Shown here piece after piece: positions 41,396-50,096 of a stretch of DNA of 64,000 nt. The DNA lies in NCBI GenBank assembly GCA_002869185.1, contig PKTN01000005.1, positions 310,001 through 374,000 on the forward strand. The letters run 5' to 3'. Both the position numbers and the translations under genes were made by a program. The number at the start of each line of letters is the position of its first letter. Position 1 is the first letter of the stretch. The notes under the pieces were generated by a model. The model was not told the DNA's origin, did no database searches, and saw nothing but the letters and a program-made list of their open reading frames with translations. This DNA is from Denitrovibrio sp. Its GTDB lineage: Bacteria > Chrysiogenota > Deferribacteres > Deferribacterales > Geovibrionaceae.

Positions 41396-42810
41396 ATTGC
41401 ATCCAATATTGACTGAATTTTCTCTTTTACATACTTGCTATCGTCAGTTTCAAGCCCTTCTCTTAAGAGATCTTTGTATCCTTCAGGTTTGATAGTGCTT
41501 AAAATTTCTAACGCCTTATAGCGAACGAGCCAGCTTCTGTCACCTTTGAAAAGGTTAGCAGCAGCCTCAGAGGCTAATTCTTTGTTATCATGTAAGAGAG
41601 CACTCAGTACTTCTTTTCTGATGTCTTCATTCTCATCGTCAAGTATTGAGATGTAGAATTCACTAAAGTCAGCATCTATCTTACCTAGTGCTTCGACAAT
41701 TGCCAGCTTCACATTTTCATCAACCTGACTATAGCTAGACTGTAGCTTATCCGCATCAGAAACAGAGCAAATATCACCGCATGCCTATACAGCGAAGTAA
41801 CCGACCCATGAATCAGAGTCTGTAACTCTACTGAGTATTTCGCTTACTTTATCTTTAGCTTTAATTTTTGCGAGTCCACCAGCAGCGGCTTCTCTTGTTT
41901 TGATTGAGCTACTTCCGAGAGCTTTTACAAGTATATCTGATACTCCAGCTTTATTAAAAGATGATATAGCTCTTACTAGAGATGCGCTAATGCCTTCATC
42001 TGTCTCTTTATCAAGTCTTTCACAAAGAAGTTCGAAAGCTTTCTGGTCGTTGATAAGGGTAAGTGCCTGTATAGTCACTTTTTTTACAGAAGCGTTATCA
42101 TTAGTGAGCATTTTACCTAATCTTTCTGCATCAGACTCGTCTGACAAGAGAGCAATAGACGCGGCAGCTACTTCACGAAGATCTTCCATATCACAGTCTA
42201 GAAAAGTATAAATCTTCTCTTTGCTGTCAGTGTCACCAAACCAGCCAAGAACAAGCATTGCTGCCTTAACTACTTGAGGGATATCACTGTTGAGACATTC
42301 CTTGATCATATCTTCAGATGCAAAATCATGAGCCTTACCGAGAGTAAGTATTGCGTAATACTTAAGGGTAGGTTCATCACTTTTCATTATTTCGTAAAGA
42401 TTTTCGCGATATGTATCGTTCATGTTTTGAGCGATAAAATCGGAAACTATATCTGCGCTATCTGCTTCGAAAAACTTTTCAACAAGTTCTTCTGGCTTGT
42501 ATGTACTGAAGTCCTCATCTATTGTGAAATATATTGTCAGGTTTGACATTTCAAGAACCTGCATAATATTTTCGCAAACGTTACTAATAACAAACTCAGC
42601 ACCAATCTTCATCGTGTTCTTTTTGAATGCGATGAGGCTTGCTAGTGCCTTACTTTGTATGTAAAAGCAATTTTTGAGATCAAGGCTAACCTTTGCAACT
42701 CCTGTTTCATTAAGGATGCTTTTAGCAGCTTCTTCAAGCTCTTTACCTGGCGCTTCTTGATCAACAATAATTTTGAGGACATCACCAAATTTGGCGAATT
42801 CAATGGACAT
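41392..42810 (-). pseudogene. STAS-HEAT repeat protein, interrupted by one TAG
   Basis: The 1419-base frame encodes 472 positions: a STAS domain (about 1-105; SLDLKNCFYIQSKALASLIAFKK) followed by HEAT-type repeats to the end (for example LGWFGDTDSKEKI, LREVAAASIALLSD, VRYKALEILSTI). STAS domains are targets of anti-sigma kinases and SpoIIE phosphatases; HEAT repeats bind partner proteins. Codon 342 (41785-41787) is TAG, inside a HEAT unit (WVGYFAV-stop-ACGDI). The frame then runs 130 more codons with HEAT periodicity intact. It overlaps cheR by 4 bases and follows a stand-alone STAS gene by 5 bases. Confidence 0.8.
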
Positions 42811-42815
42811 ATAAT

Positions 42816-43136
42816 TTACCCCAAAGCTTGTGCTTGTGTGTCAAATATTTTAAAAACCTTGTCAAGTCCTGTGAAAGTAAACATCTCTCTGATGTCTGCC
42901 GACATTTCACACAGCATAAGATTTTTTTTGATTTTATTAGTGCTTTTAAGTAGATCGATGATCTCTCTAAGGCCTGAGCTGTTCATATAAACAACACCTT
43001 TAAAAGATAGAACAACAGAATCTGTAGAGTTGAATAGTTCTAGTATATTCTTTTTAAGTTCACTCCCAGTTTGAGCGTTTACTTCCCCTTTAACAAAAAC
43101 AATTTTTTTGTCACCCTTGTCTTGTACTTCAAACAT
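42816..43136 (-). CDS. STAS-domain anti-sigma factor antagonist
   Basis: A 106-residue single STAS domain (SpoIIAA/RsbV type) with the phosphorylatable serine in VVYMNSSGLREIIDL. In partner switching, the unphosphorylated form binds and removes a kinase/anti-sigma factor. The ATG at 43136 has GGAGG upstream at good spacing. Genes on either side are a SpoIIE phosphatase (which would dephosphorylate it) and a STAS-HEAT protein. No RsbW-type kinase gene is visible in the window. Confidence 0.9.
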   Translation of the reverse strand: MFEVQDKGDKKIVFVKGEVNAQTGSELKKNILELFNSTDSVVLSFKGVVYMNSSGLREIIDLLKSTNKIKKNLMLCEMSADIREMFTFTGLDKVFKIFDTQAQALG

Positions 43137-43149
43137 AATAAGATCCTCC

Positions 43150-44724
43150 TTAGAGTTTTTTGAATGCAAGTATGGTAATGTCATCTTCAAACGGGTGTCC
43201 CTGAGTGAAATCAACAACATCTTCCATTATATTTTCAATCATTTCGCTTACCGGTAGGCTAGAAAACATCATTATCTTAGAGATAAGACGATCATAACCA
43301 TACTGCTCACGACTTCTGCTCATTGCTTCGTTTAGTCCGTCAGTGTAGAGGAAGACGATATCTCCATCATCAATCTCTAATTCCCCTTCTTCATATTCTA
43401 CCACATCAAATGCTCCAAGGAACATACCGTGGCAAGATATTTTCTTAACTAGCATCTCTGATTTATCATAGAACAGGAGTGGGTTGTGACCGGCACTCGC
43501 ATAGTTAAGAACACCCTTTTTAGAGTTGAAAACAGTATAAAACATAGTAACGAAGTCGTTAGTATGTATGTTTTCGCAAAGAATTTCATTTACCATAGCT
43601 ACTGCTTCTGAAGATGAAATAATGTCGTAAGTGTAGGAGCGCATAATAGCTCTTGTTATAGCCATAATAACTGATGCTGGAATACCGTGACCAGAAACGT
43701 CAGCAACACCAAGGCCCCAATATCCGTTACTCATTTCGATACAGTCGTAATAGTCTCCACCTGCGTGTTCAGCTGGGACATAGAATGCACCAAAATCATA
43801 ACCCTCGATTTGAGGGAGCGTTTCTGGGAGTAGACTCGATTGTATCTCACCAACTTGTGTGAGCTCTTCGTCAATGATTTTATGTGCAACTTTTAGTTTA
43901 TCATTCATCCTAAGCAGGTCTTCATTAAGAAGGCTCATTTGGCGCTGCTTCTCGTGGAGTACATCCTGCTGAGTCTTAATTTCATCTATAAGTTTTAATT
44001 CTTTGGTTGTATCTCTTAGGCTTTCAACAATGTACTTATCAAAGTGGTTCATAGTGACAGTCAGCTTTTTACCGTGTGCCTGTCTGAATGCTCTTGTATT
44101 TTTAGGGTCAAGAAGTGGACAGTCTGGGCATTGCTCATGGTATCCGTATACCTCGTAACACTTCATTTCTGCAATGTTTTTGCCTTCGAGGCTACATGTT
44201 TCGGCTAGGCTACTGTTAGAAATATTGATTGTTAGATCAGGATTAATAACCATAACTCCATCGTTAAGGGAGTTGATAGTGCGAAGTATAAATCTATGTT
44301 CTTTTTCAGTCTCTTTACGTTTAAGGTTTAGAATAACATTAGAAGCTTTTAGTTCTTTAGAGTGTCTAGTTAGTTTATCTATAAGCTTTTTGGTACTTGT
44401 TATATCACTCATTATCTCAGCGTAGGCATTATCTTCGAGTTTAAAAAACTTAGCAGAGAATAGTTTACGAAAGCCTCTGTGTGTTATGGTGTCATGCTCC
44501 ATATCAACAGGTATTTTATTCTCTTTTAATTTGACTAGCTGACAGTCTTTACAAGGTTCCATTTTATTAAAAAGAGACATATGGCATTTCTTGCCCTTCA
44601 TCTTCTCTGTACCTTTTCCTGTCAGTTGTTTAACCTGAGGACTACAGTACTGTATCTGGTAATTATCATTTACAACCAGAACAATCTCATTGATGAAGTT
44701 TAATATTTCACTACTATATTCCAT
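43150..44724 (-). CDS. PAS-SpoIIE serine phosphatase (RsbU-like)
   Basis: A 524-residue protein with two PAS-type sensor modules (about 1-110 and 140-255), a coiled coil (about 245-290) and a C-terminal PP2C/SpoIIE phosphatase (about 300-524). Phosphatase motifs are GGDYYDCIE and LGVADVSGHGIPASV (metal-binding Asp), YASAGHNP and PFEDDITILAFKK. Both PAS modules contain Cys pairs (KKCHMSLFNKMEPCKDC; CYEVYGYHEQCPDC), a common feature that may bind metal or sense redox state. The neighbouring STAS proteins are the probable substrates. Confidence 0.88.
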   Translation of the reverse strand: MEYSSEILNFINEIVLVVNDNYQIQYCSPQVKQLTGKGTEKMKGKKCHMSLFNKMEPCKDCQLVKLKENKIPVDMEHDTITHRGFRKLFSAKFFKLEDNAYAEIMSDITSTKKLIDKLTRHSKELKASNVILNLKRKETEKEHRFILRTINSLNDGVMVINPDLTINISNSSLAETCSLEGKNIAEMKCYEVYGYHEQCPDCPLLDPKNTRAFRQAHGKKLTVTMNHFDKYIVESLRDTTKELKLIDEIKTQQDVLHEKQRQMSLLNEDLLRMNDKLKVAHKIIDEELTQVGEIQSSLLPETLPQIEGYDFGAFYVPAEHAGGDYYDCIEMSNGYWGLGVADVSGHGIPASVIMAITRAIMRSYTYDIISSSEAVAMVNEILCENIHTNDFVTMFYTVFNSKKGVLNYASAGHNPLLFYDKSEMLVKKISCHGMFLGAFDVVEYEEGELEIDDGDIVFLYTDGLNEAMSRSREQYGYDRLISKIMMFSSLPVSEMIENIMEDVVDFTQGHPFEDDITILAFKKL

Positions 44725-44866
44725 TTTTTATCTCGTTCCGTAAAGTTTATAAAAAGCAAAATCCAAAACCAATAAAATTAAAGGCTTTATGTTACAATAA
44801 GTTTAATCCATTGTATGGTAAAAATCAAACTGTTTGAAAGAATAAAAAATATAGTTTTGGTATTAT

Positions 44867-45841
44867 TTAGTTACTACGAAGCATGATGACGTAAATTATA
44901 ACCATAAAATCAATAAGTCCGATTGAAATATAAAGAAGATTATAGCTTAATTTTTCTGTTTTTTTCATTTGCTCCAAATAAAATGTTTCTAGTTTTTCAT
45001 CAATGCCACGAAGAACATCGAGATCATTTTCCACACCATCCCTAGCCTTGTTCATCTGCTCTTCTGATTCAATTTCTATGAGGGCTCCGATATAGATAAT
45101 AAGATTCTGGACAATGTTGTATACTGTTTGAGAAAGATCATTAAAACGTTCAGTAAATTTAAAATACAAAGTTTTTCTAAGCTCTGGGAGCAATTTTGTC
45201 TGCAAGTGCTTAAATCTTTCTTTGGTTTCATGAGTAAGATTATTGATGTCATCAATTCTATCGATCTCATTGAATGTTTCTTTGGCCAGATGAATGTAGT
45301 TACTTGCCATTTCAGATAGAGTACTCGTATTGATAAATACTCGGCGACCTTTTGGAGGGTTCGTTTTAAGATAGTTGCGAATAACTATCATACCAGAGGT
45401 GACTTTAACAGTTTTACGTTTTTTAACACTGTTAGACATTCTCTTGACTTCAAGAGCACTGATTGTTTCTATTATGTCTTTTGGAGTAAAGATGTAGTGA
45501 TCTTTACCATCAAGAACTTCTTTCGTATCTGCGCTAAGGTCAGTGTTAGTAAAAAAGAAAAGCTTAGTTAAGCCCTCTTCATTCATCGTTCTTAAAATAT
45601 CAGTTGCAATATAATTGTAAATTAAAGCATCACCCTTCACTAATTCCAGCCAAATAAGGGCACTTATATTTTCATTTTTTGATGAACGCCAGATTTCTAC
45701 CCTTCTACGGTTATCTTCTTCTTTTAAATTTCTATGAATAGCATAGGAAAAGTCATGCATGACATCAGTGACATGCTCGTAAAATTTACTTAGCTTTATA
45801 TTATAGAATTCTTGATATGATATCTTATCTTCTTCGCTCAT
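44867..45841 (-). CDS. Membrane protein with Mrr-like degenerate nuclease fold
   Basis: A 324-residue protein of unknown function. The stretch about 50-140 has the rhythm of an Mrr/PD-(D/E)xK-like domain (ALIYNYIATDILRTMNEEGL, TKLFFFTNTDLSADTKEVL, YIFTPKDIIETI) but no intact D-ExK catalytic set is visible. A helical region (about 195-300) follows, with one transmembrane helix near the C-terminus (about 303-322). I chose the ATG at 45841, inside the end of the OmpA-like gene (17-base overlap); the longer frame from 45910 adds residues that look non-coding. A gap of 142 bases separates it from the SpoIIE gene downstream. Confidence 0.6.
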   Translation of the reverse strand: MSEEDKISYQEFYNIKLSKFYEHVTDVMHDFSYAIHRNLKEEDNRRRVEIWRSSKNENISALIWLELVKGDALIYNYIATDILRTMNEEGLTKLFFFTNTDLSADTKEVLDGKDHYIFTPKDIIETISALEVKRMSNSVKKRKTVKVTSGMIVIRNYLKTNPPKGRRVFINTSTLSEMASNYIHLAKETFNEIDRIDDINNLTHETKERFKHLQTKLLPELRKTLYFKFTERFNDLSQTVYNIVQNLIIYIGALIEIESEEQMNKARDGVENDLDVLRGIDEKLETFYLEQMKKTEKLSYNLLYISIGLIDFMVIIYVIMLRSN

Positions 45842-46739
45842 ATAACACTGCACGCCTATTAAGCGGCTGCCCCTCTTTTTGATTTGGTGCAGCAGTGAAT
45901 GATGGACCAAGCCCTACTATCTTTATATTGTCTGAATTAATTCCATTGTTAGTAAGTAACTTCATAAGAAACTGTGCTCTTTTAATTGATAAGTCTAGGT
46001 TGTTTGAATACTTCGAGTTAGGTGTAACTTTAAGGTCATCTGTGTGCCCTATGATGACATAATTCTTGTCTTCTGGAAGTTCTTTTATCATGCGAATATC
46101 AGCCTCTGAGAGAGTTGAACTAAATTCTCCTAAAGCAAAGAAGATTTTTTTTATCTCTGTGAGGTCTTTACTATAAACACCATTATTTGCACACTCTCCA
46201 CCGTTATCTTCAAATATAGCGACAATAAATCCATCTTTATTGATGTCTTTAATGGTGTGCGTTTCACCTGATAAAGTAACCTCTGCACCATTGTAGATAA
46301 GCTTGCCAATTTTTTCACAAGGACCTGGTCTAAAGAGTAGTTGAAGTTCATCACCAGCTTGAACCTGAGTGTCGGTTGCTGGTATTATCTCACCATTTCC
46401 TACTTTCGATATAGAAATGTTGTAAAGAGCAGCATCTCCTGAATTTGCTCCACGCATAGTGGTCTCAGCCATTACAGGGTCATATGGCTCAATAGACAAT
46501 ATCTGCAACCCATTAAGCGCGACATTCTCTCTAGCCTCTTCCATGTCTTCAGCATATACACGTAGTTGAGTAGTTACATTTTTACCAGGTCTGGTTACGA
46601 TTACTTTGTATTTTGAACGTTCAAGGGCGTAGCTATCTCCACCATATATGACGAGGATAACCAGTAGGACGCTTAGTAGCTTTAGGAGATAAGTCACGAT
46701 AGTTGTTTCTGCCAAGTTTGTATTTTTTAAGTGCTTCAT
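45825..46739 (-). CDS. Exported OmpA/MotB-like peptidoglycan-binding protein
   Basis: A 304-residue protein with an N-terminal membrane or signal segment (YLLKLLSVLLVILVIYGG, ending SYA) and a C-terminal OmpA-like domain (about 195-304: VIIGHTDDLKVTPNSKYSNN, LSIKRAQFLMKLL, GLGPSFTAAPNQ, LNRRAVLYERR). Such domains bind peptidoglycan. The middle is unknown. The ATG at 46739 has AAAGGTGA upstream at proper spacing and lies 107 bases inside the preceding gene in another frame. It is placed directly after cheA and could be an envelope component linked to motility. Confidence 0.7.
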   Translation of the reverse strand: MKHLKNTNLAETTIVTYLLKLLSVLLVILVIYGGDSYALERSKYKVIVTRPGKNVTTQLRVYAEDMEEARENVALNGLQILSIEPYDPVMAETTMRGANSGDAALYNISISKVGNGEIIPATDTQVQAGDELQLLFRPGPCEKIGKLIYNGAEVTLSGETHTIKDINKDGFIVAIFEDNGGECANNGVYSKDLTEIKKIFFALGEFSSTLSEADIRMIKELPEDKNYVIIGHTDDLKVTPNSKYSNNLDLSIKRAQFLMKLLTNNGINSDNIKIVGLGPSFTAAPNQKEGQPLNRRAVLYERRR

Positions 46740-46953
46740 CAAAATTATCACCTTTAATAGTGTCAACTACGTTTAATTCATAAATGACATCACTTCCACC
46801 ATAATATTTGAGGAAAGGCTTGGGAAGCATTTTTGAGGCGGTCTGAAACCTACGTGTTTCTGTGACCACCTCATAAATATATATATCGGCATAAACAGTC
46901 GATGTTATAGCGAAAATTATACTAGCTATTGCTAGCGTTCGCCATAAGTTCAT
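46633..46953 (-). CDS. Small exported protein of unknown function
   Basis: A 106-residue protein with a clean signal peptide (MNLWRTLAIASIIFAITSTVYA) and a mature part starting DIYIYEVVTETRRFQ. This loosely recalls the DUF4124-type N-termini of envelope proteins (DIYxYxDExGxxHF), but I cannot place it. Its start overlaps the cheA end by 32 bases and its last 107 bases overlap the OmpA-like gene. Confidence 0.5.
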   Translation of the reverse strand: MNLWRTLAIASIIFAITSTVYADIYIYEVVTETRRFQTASKMLPKPFLKYYGGSDVIYELNVVDTIKGDNFDEALKKYKLGRNNYRDLSPKATKRPTGYPRHIWWR

Positions 46954-49003
46954 CGATTTTACTCAATAGAGCTTGCAGATTGAGTGGCTTTAAGAGGAAA
47001 GCATCAATACCTGCAGCAGAAATTTTCTTACGTTCAGAGATTTCAGATCTACCTGAAATTGCTATGATAGGTTTTGTAAAACCTTTTTCCCTGAGGGATT
47101 TAGCAACTTCATAACCATCCATGTCAGGAATCATAATATCAGTAATAATGAAGTCAGGATCAACTTTTTCAAAAACTTTGAGTAGGTCTTTTCCGCTAGT
47201 GACTTCTTTACTTTCTATCCATCCAGTGGATGCTAGGAGTCTGGTAATTATTTTTCTATCAGTAGCCGAATCGTCAACAATAAGAGCAGTTATTTTATCA
47301 TTTTTGCTCTGAGTTACAGCTTCAGTCTTTTTCTTTTTAAATCTACGAGGCATTTTAGTAGCGATTTCCATAACACCCGCAACATCTATGATGAGTCTAA
47401 CTCGACCATCACCCATGATTGTTGCACCAGCGATACCTTCGTTTCCGCTAAGGTACTCACCAAGAGATTTAATAACGATCTCTTCTTGACCTACAAGCTT
47501 ACTAACTACAAAGCCAAGTTTCTTTTCAGCAAGTCCAACAACAACAACATATATGTCATCATCAAGAGATTCTTGAAGCTCATATATTTCGTCGAGTCTG
47601 ATAAGACTGAGTACGGAGTCTCTAAGTTTGAGAACTTCACGCCCTTCAAAGGAGTGAATCTCTGTCTCTTTGATACGAACTGTTTCGATAACAGAAACAA
47701 GTGGAATAGCAAATATTTCACCGGAGATATCAACAAGTAGAGCTTGGATGATAGCAAGTGTAAGCGGAAGCTTAAGTCTAAATCTTGTTCCATGTCCAAG
47801 TTCTGATTCGATATTGATAATACCGTTAAGTTTTTCAATGTTTGTTTTAACAACGTCCATTCCTACACCACGACCAGATACGTCAGTAATCTTAGCCGCA
47901 GTAGAGAAACCAGGCTTAAAGACAAGTCCGTAAGCAGTTTCAGGATCCATTGTTTTGGCTTCATCAACAGTGATGACACCCTTTTCTATAGCTTTCTTCT
48001 TTAAAAATTCCGCATCCATTCCGGCACCGTCATCTTTGATTTCAACAACGATGTGGTTACCTTCGTGATAAGCAGAGAGGTTAACTGTTCCTTTGTCAGG
48101 CTTACCACTTCTGCGTCTGATCTCAGGTGTTTCAACACCATGATCAACAGAGTTTCTGATCATGTGAATGAGTGGATCGCCGATCTCTTCAACGACAGAT
48201 TTATCAAGCTCTGTCTCTTCACCAGAAATAACAAGGTCGACATCTTTTTTCATGTCTCTTGAGAGGTCTCTTACCATTCTAGGGAATTTGTTAAAGACTT
48301 TACCGATAGGTACCATTCTTGTTTTCATAACAGCTAGCTGGAGCTCAGTTGTTATGAGACCAATTTGTGAAGTTGTCTCCATCAATTGCTCTATAAGGAA
48401 TTCGCCTTCGAATTTCTTTTCAAGATCACCAGAAATCTGACCAATACGGTTACGAGAAAGAACAAGCTCACCAACGAGGTTCATTAGTGAGTCGAGTCTT
48501 GAGACGTCAACACGTATAGTTTGCTCTATAGACATAGCAGCTTTTTTAACTTGCTCAACATTTTTCTGAGGAGGAGCTGCAGCTGTAGATGGCGCACCAC
48601 CTTCAGCACCAACGAGTTTCCCTTCGTTAGCAAGCTTAAGTCTACCTATCAGCTCTTCAACATCAGCATTGTCTGTGCCTTCTTTGATGTCGATAACAAT
48701 TATTTTTGTTTTATCAACAAACTCAAGAAGAATATCCATGATTCCAGCATTAACTGTTATCTCATTTTTTCTGAGTTTGTTAAGAATTTCTTCAGCATGG
48801 TGAGTAACACTACTCATTTTGTCAAAACCGAGGAAAGAGGAAGCGCCCTTCATAGTGTGTGCGCCTCTGAATATTTTATTTAACAGATCTAGATCATTCT
48901 TGCGTGATTCAAGTTCCACAAGGTCGTGATCAAGAGCTTCAATAATTTCTTCAGTTTCTAAAATAAAATCCTGTACTAGGTCCTGCATGTCATTATTGCT
49001 CAT
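46922..49003 (-). CDS. cheA: Chemotaxis kinase CheA with C-terminal receiver
   Basis: CheA phosphorylates CheY and CheB in response to chemoreceptors. The 693-residue protein has Hpt (phospho-His in FRGAHTMKGASSF, about residue 48), a dimerisation domain (SRLDSLMNLVGELVLSRN), the ATPase (HMIRNSVDHGVE, GRGVGMDVV), a CheW-like domain (LPLTLAIIQALLVDI) and an extra C-terminal receiver (about 570-688; VDDSATDRKI, IITDIMIPDMDG). Receiver-fused CheA occurs in several phyla. There is no separate P2 domain that I can see. It is followed by cheZ and cheY upstream in the same run. No cheW or receptor gene is in the window. Confidence 0.95.
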   Translation of the reverse strand: MSNNDMQDLVQDFILETEEIIEALDHDLVELESRKNDLDLLNKIFRGAHTMKGASSFLGFDKMSSVTHHAEEILNKLRKNEITVNAGIMDILLEFVDKTKIIVIDIKEGTDNADVEELIGRLKLANEGKLVGAEGGAPSTAAAPPQKNVEQVKKAAMSIEQTIRVDVSRLDSLMNLVGELVLSRNRIGQISGDLEKKFEGEFLIEQLMETTSQIGLITTELQLAVMKTRMVPIGKVFNKFPRMVRDLSRDMKKDVDLVISGEETELDKSVVEEIGDPLIHMIRNSVDHGVETPEIRRRSGKPDKGTVNLSAYHEGNHIVVEIKDDGAGMDAEFLKKKAIEKGVITVDEAKTMDPETAYGLVFKPGFSTAAKITDVSGRGVGMDVVKTNIEKLNGIINIESELGHGTRFRLKLPLTLAIIQALLVDISGEIFAIPLVSVIETVRIKETEIHSFEGREVLKLRDSVLSLIRLDEIYELQESLDDDIYVVVVGLAEKKLGFVVSKLVGQEEIVIKSLGEYLSGNEGIAGATIMGDGRVRLIIDVAGVMEIATKMPRRFKKKKTEAVTQSKNDKITALIVDDSATDRKIITRLLASTGWIESKEVTSGKDLLKVFEKVDPDFIITDIMIPDMDGYEVAKSLREKGFTKPIIAISGRSEISERKKISAAGIDAFLLKPLNLQALLSKIDELMANASNS

Positions 49004-49018
49004 GGTCCCCTCCGGAGC

Positions 49019-49651
49019 TTATTGTCCGAACTCTTTCATAAGTTCATCAACAAGGCTTTGATCCTCCAAGACGTTCTCTTTGTCTTTCATCTTATCTAAG
49101 ATTTCGACATCAACTTTGTCATCTTTTACGCCATACATGACAACGAGGTGAGCGAGTCTCTCTTGAAGGTCGTATATTATTTTAACAAGCTTGTCTATTT
49201 TTTGCTTGGTAATATCTTGAAATTCTAGTGCTGCGATAATATCAAATGAAGTATCTTGCCCTGAAAGTGCCTTATCACGCAGTCTGTCAATTATTCCTCC
49301 TGTTTGAGAAAAATTTCCAGATTCTGCCTGAGTCTTCAGTGTTGCAAGATTTTCTCTGATATCGTCAGTTATAAAGTTTACATTATCGATAGATGCCAAT
49401 ACATTTTCTGATGCCGTTTTTGAGTCGCTGATTATAGTTTGAAGTATTTCTTCAAATCCTGGTAGGTCTTCGTAACTATCTTCGACAGTCTCAAAGACTG
49501 TGCGTAACTTATCAATTGACTCACTAAAATATTGAGCAATGTGGAATAGTTCGTTTTCAGTGTTTACGGCAACACTGGCAACATCATAATTTCCTTCATT
49601 GATATTTCGTGCTATATCAAGAAGTTCATTGATATCTTTGTATTCATACAT
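49019..49651 (-). CDS. cheZ: CheY-P phosphatase CheZ
   Basis: CheZ dephosphorylates CheY. The 210-residue helical protein has the catalytic motif ALEFQDITKQKI, with Asp146 and Gln150 spaced as in known CheZ (catalytic Gln four after Asp). The C-terminus VDELMKEFGQ resembles the CheY-binding tail. It is directly adjacent to cheY (2 bases apart) and cheA, which supports the call. Confidence 0.9.
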   Translation of the reverse strand: MYEYKDINELLDIARNINEGNYDVASVAVNTENELFHIAQYFSESIDKLRTVFETVEDSYEDLPGFEEILQTIISDSKTASENVLASIDNVNFITDDIRENLATLKTQAESGNFSQTGGIIDRLRDKALSGQDTSFDIIAALEFQDITKQKIDKLVKIIYDLQERLAHLVVMYGVKDDKVDVEILDKMKDKENVLEDQSLVDELMKEFGQ

Positions 49652-49653
49652 GA

Positions 49654-50034
49654 TTAAATACCGAGAAGCTTATTCACCTTTTCTTGAAGAGTGTCCGGTG
49701 TGAAAGGTTTAACAACATAGTTATTCACACCACTTCGAAGAGCTGTAAGGATATCTTCCTTCGCGGCTTCAGTAGTGACCATTAATATAGGAGTCTCTTT
49801 GTATTCATCCTTAGAACGAACAGTCTTTACAAAGGTGAGTCCATCCATCTCAGGCATATTCCAGTCTGTAATAATCATATCAACATCACTGTTTTTAGCT
49901 AGGACGTCCAAGCCTTCAACGCCATTTGCAGCTTCAAGAATGTTTGAAAAGCCAAGCTTTGTCAGCGTATTTTTTATGATACGTCTCATTGTCGAAGAAT
50001 CGTCGACAGTAATTATTTTGTGTTCGTGAGCCAT
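49654..50034 (-). CDS. cheY: Chemotaxis response regulator CheY
   Basis: A 126-residue single receiver with VDDSSTMRR, phospho-Asp in ITDWNMPEMDG, Thr in MVTTEA and Lys in VVKPFTP: all CheY hallmark residues. When phosphorylated it binds the motor switch FliM/FliN to change rotation. It has GGAGGACC upstream of the ATG and a possible promoter of its own just before the gene. Confidence 0.97.
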   Translation of the reverse strand: MAHEHKIITVDDSSTMRRIIKNTLTKLGFSNILEAANGVEGLDVLAKNSDVDMIITDWNMPEMDGLTFVKTVRSKDEYKETPILMVTTEAAKEDILTALRSGVNNYVVKPFTPDTLQEKVNKLLGI

Positions 50035-50066
50035 TTCTGGTCCTCCACCTTGTTTCTCTTATTTAT

Positions 50067-50096
50067 ATTATTTGCAAAAAAACTGCATTGTGTCAA
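50067..50096 (-). promoter_or_regulatory. Candidate internal promoter before cheY
   Basis: On the minus strand TTGACA (50096-50091) lies 18 bases from AATAAT (50072-50067), in the gap before cheY and overlapping the fliY stop codon. It could let cheY-cheZ-cheA be transcribed apart from the upstream flagellar genes. Confidence 0.4.

Noticed and set aside
44725..44866. TAAAGTTT in the gap before the SpoIIE gene as a sigma-28 -35 box
   Set aside because: It is on the wrong strand for the gene and has no matching -10 element.
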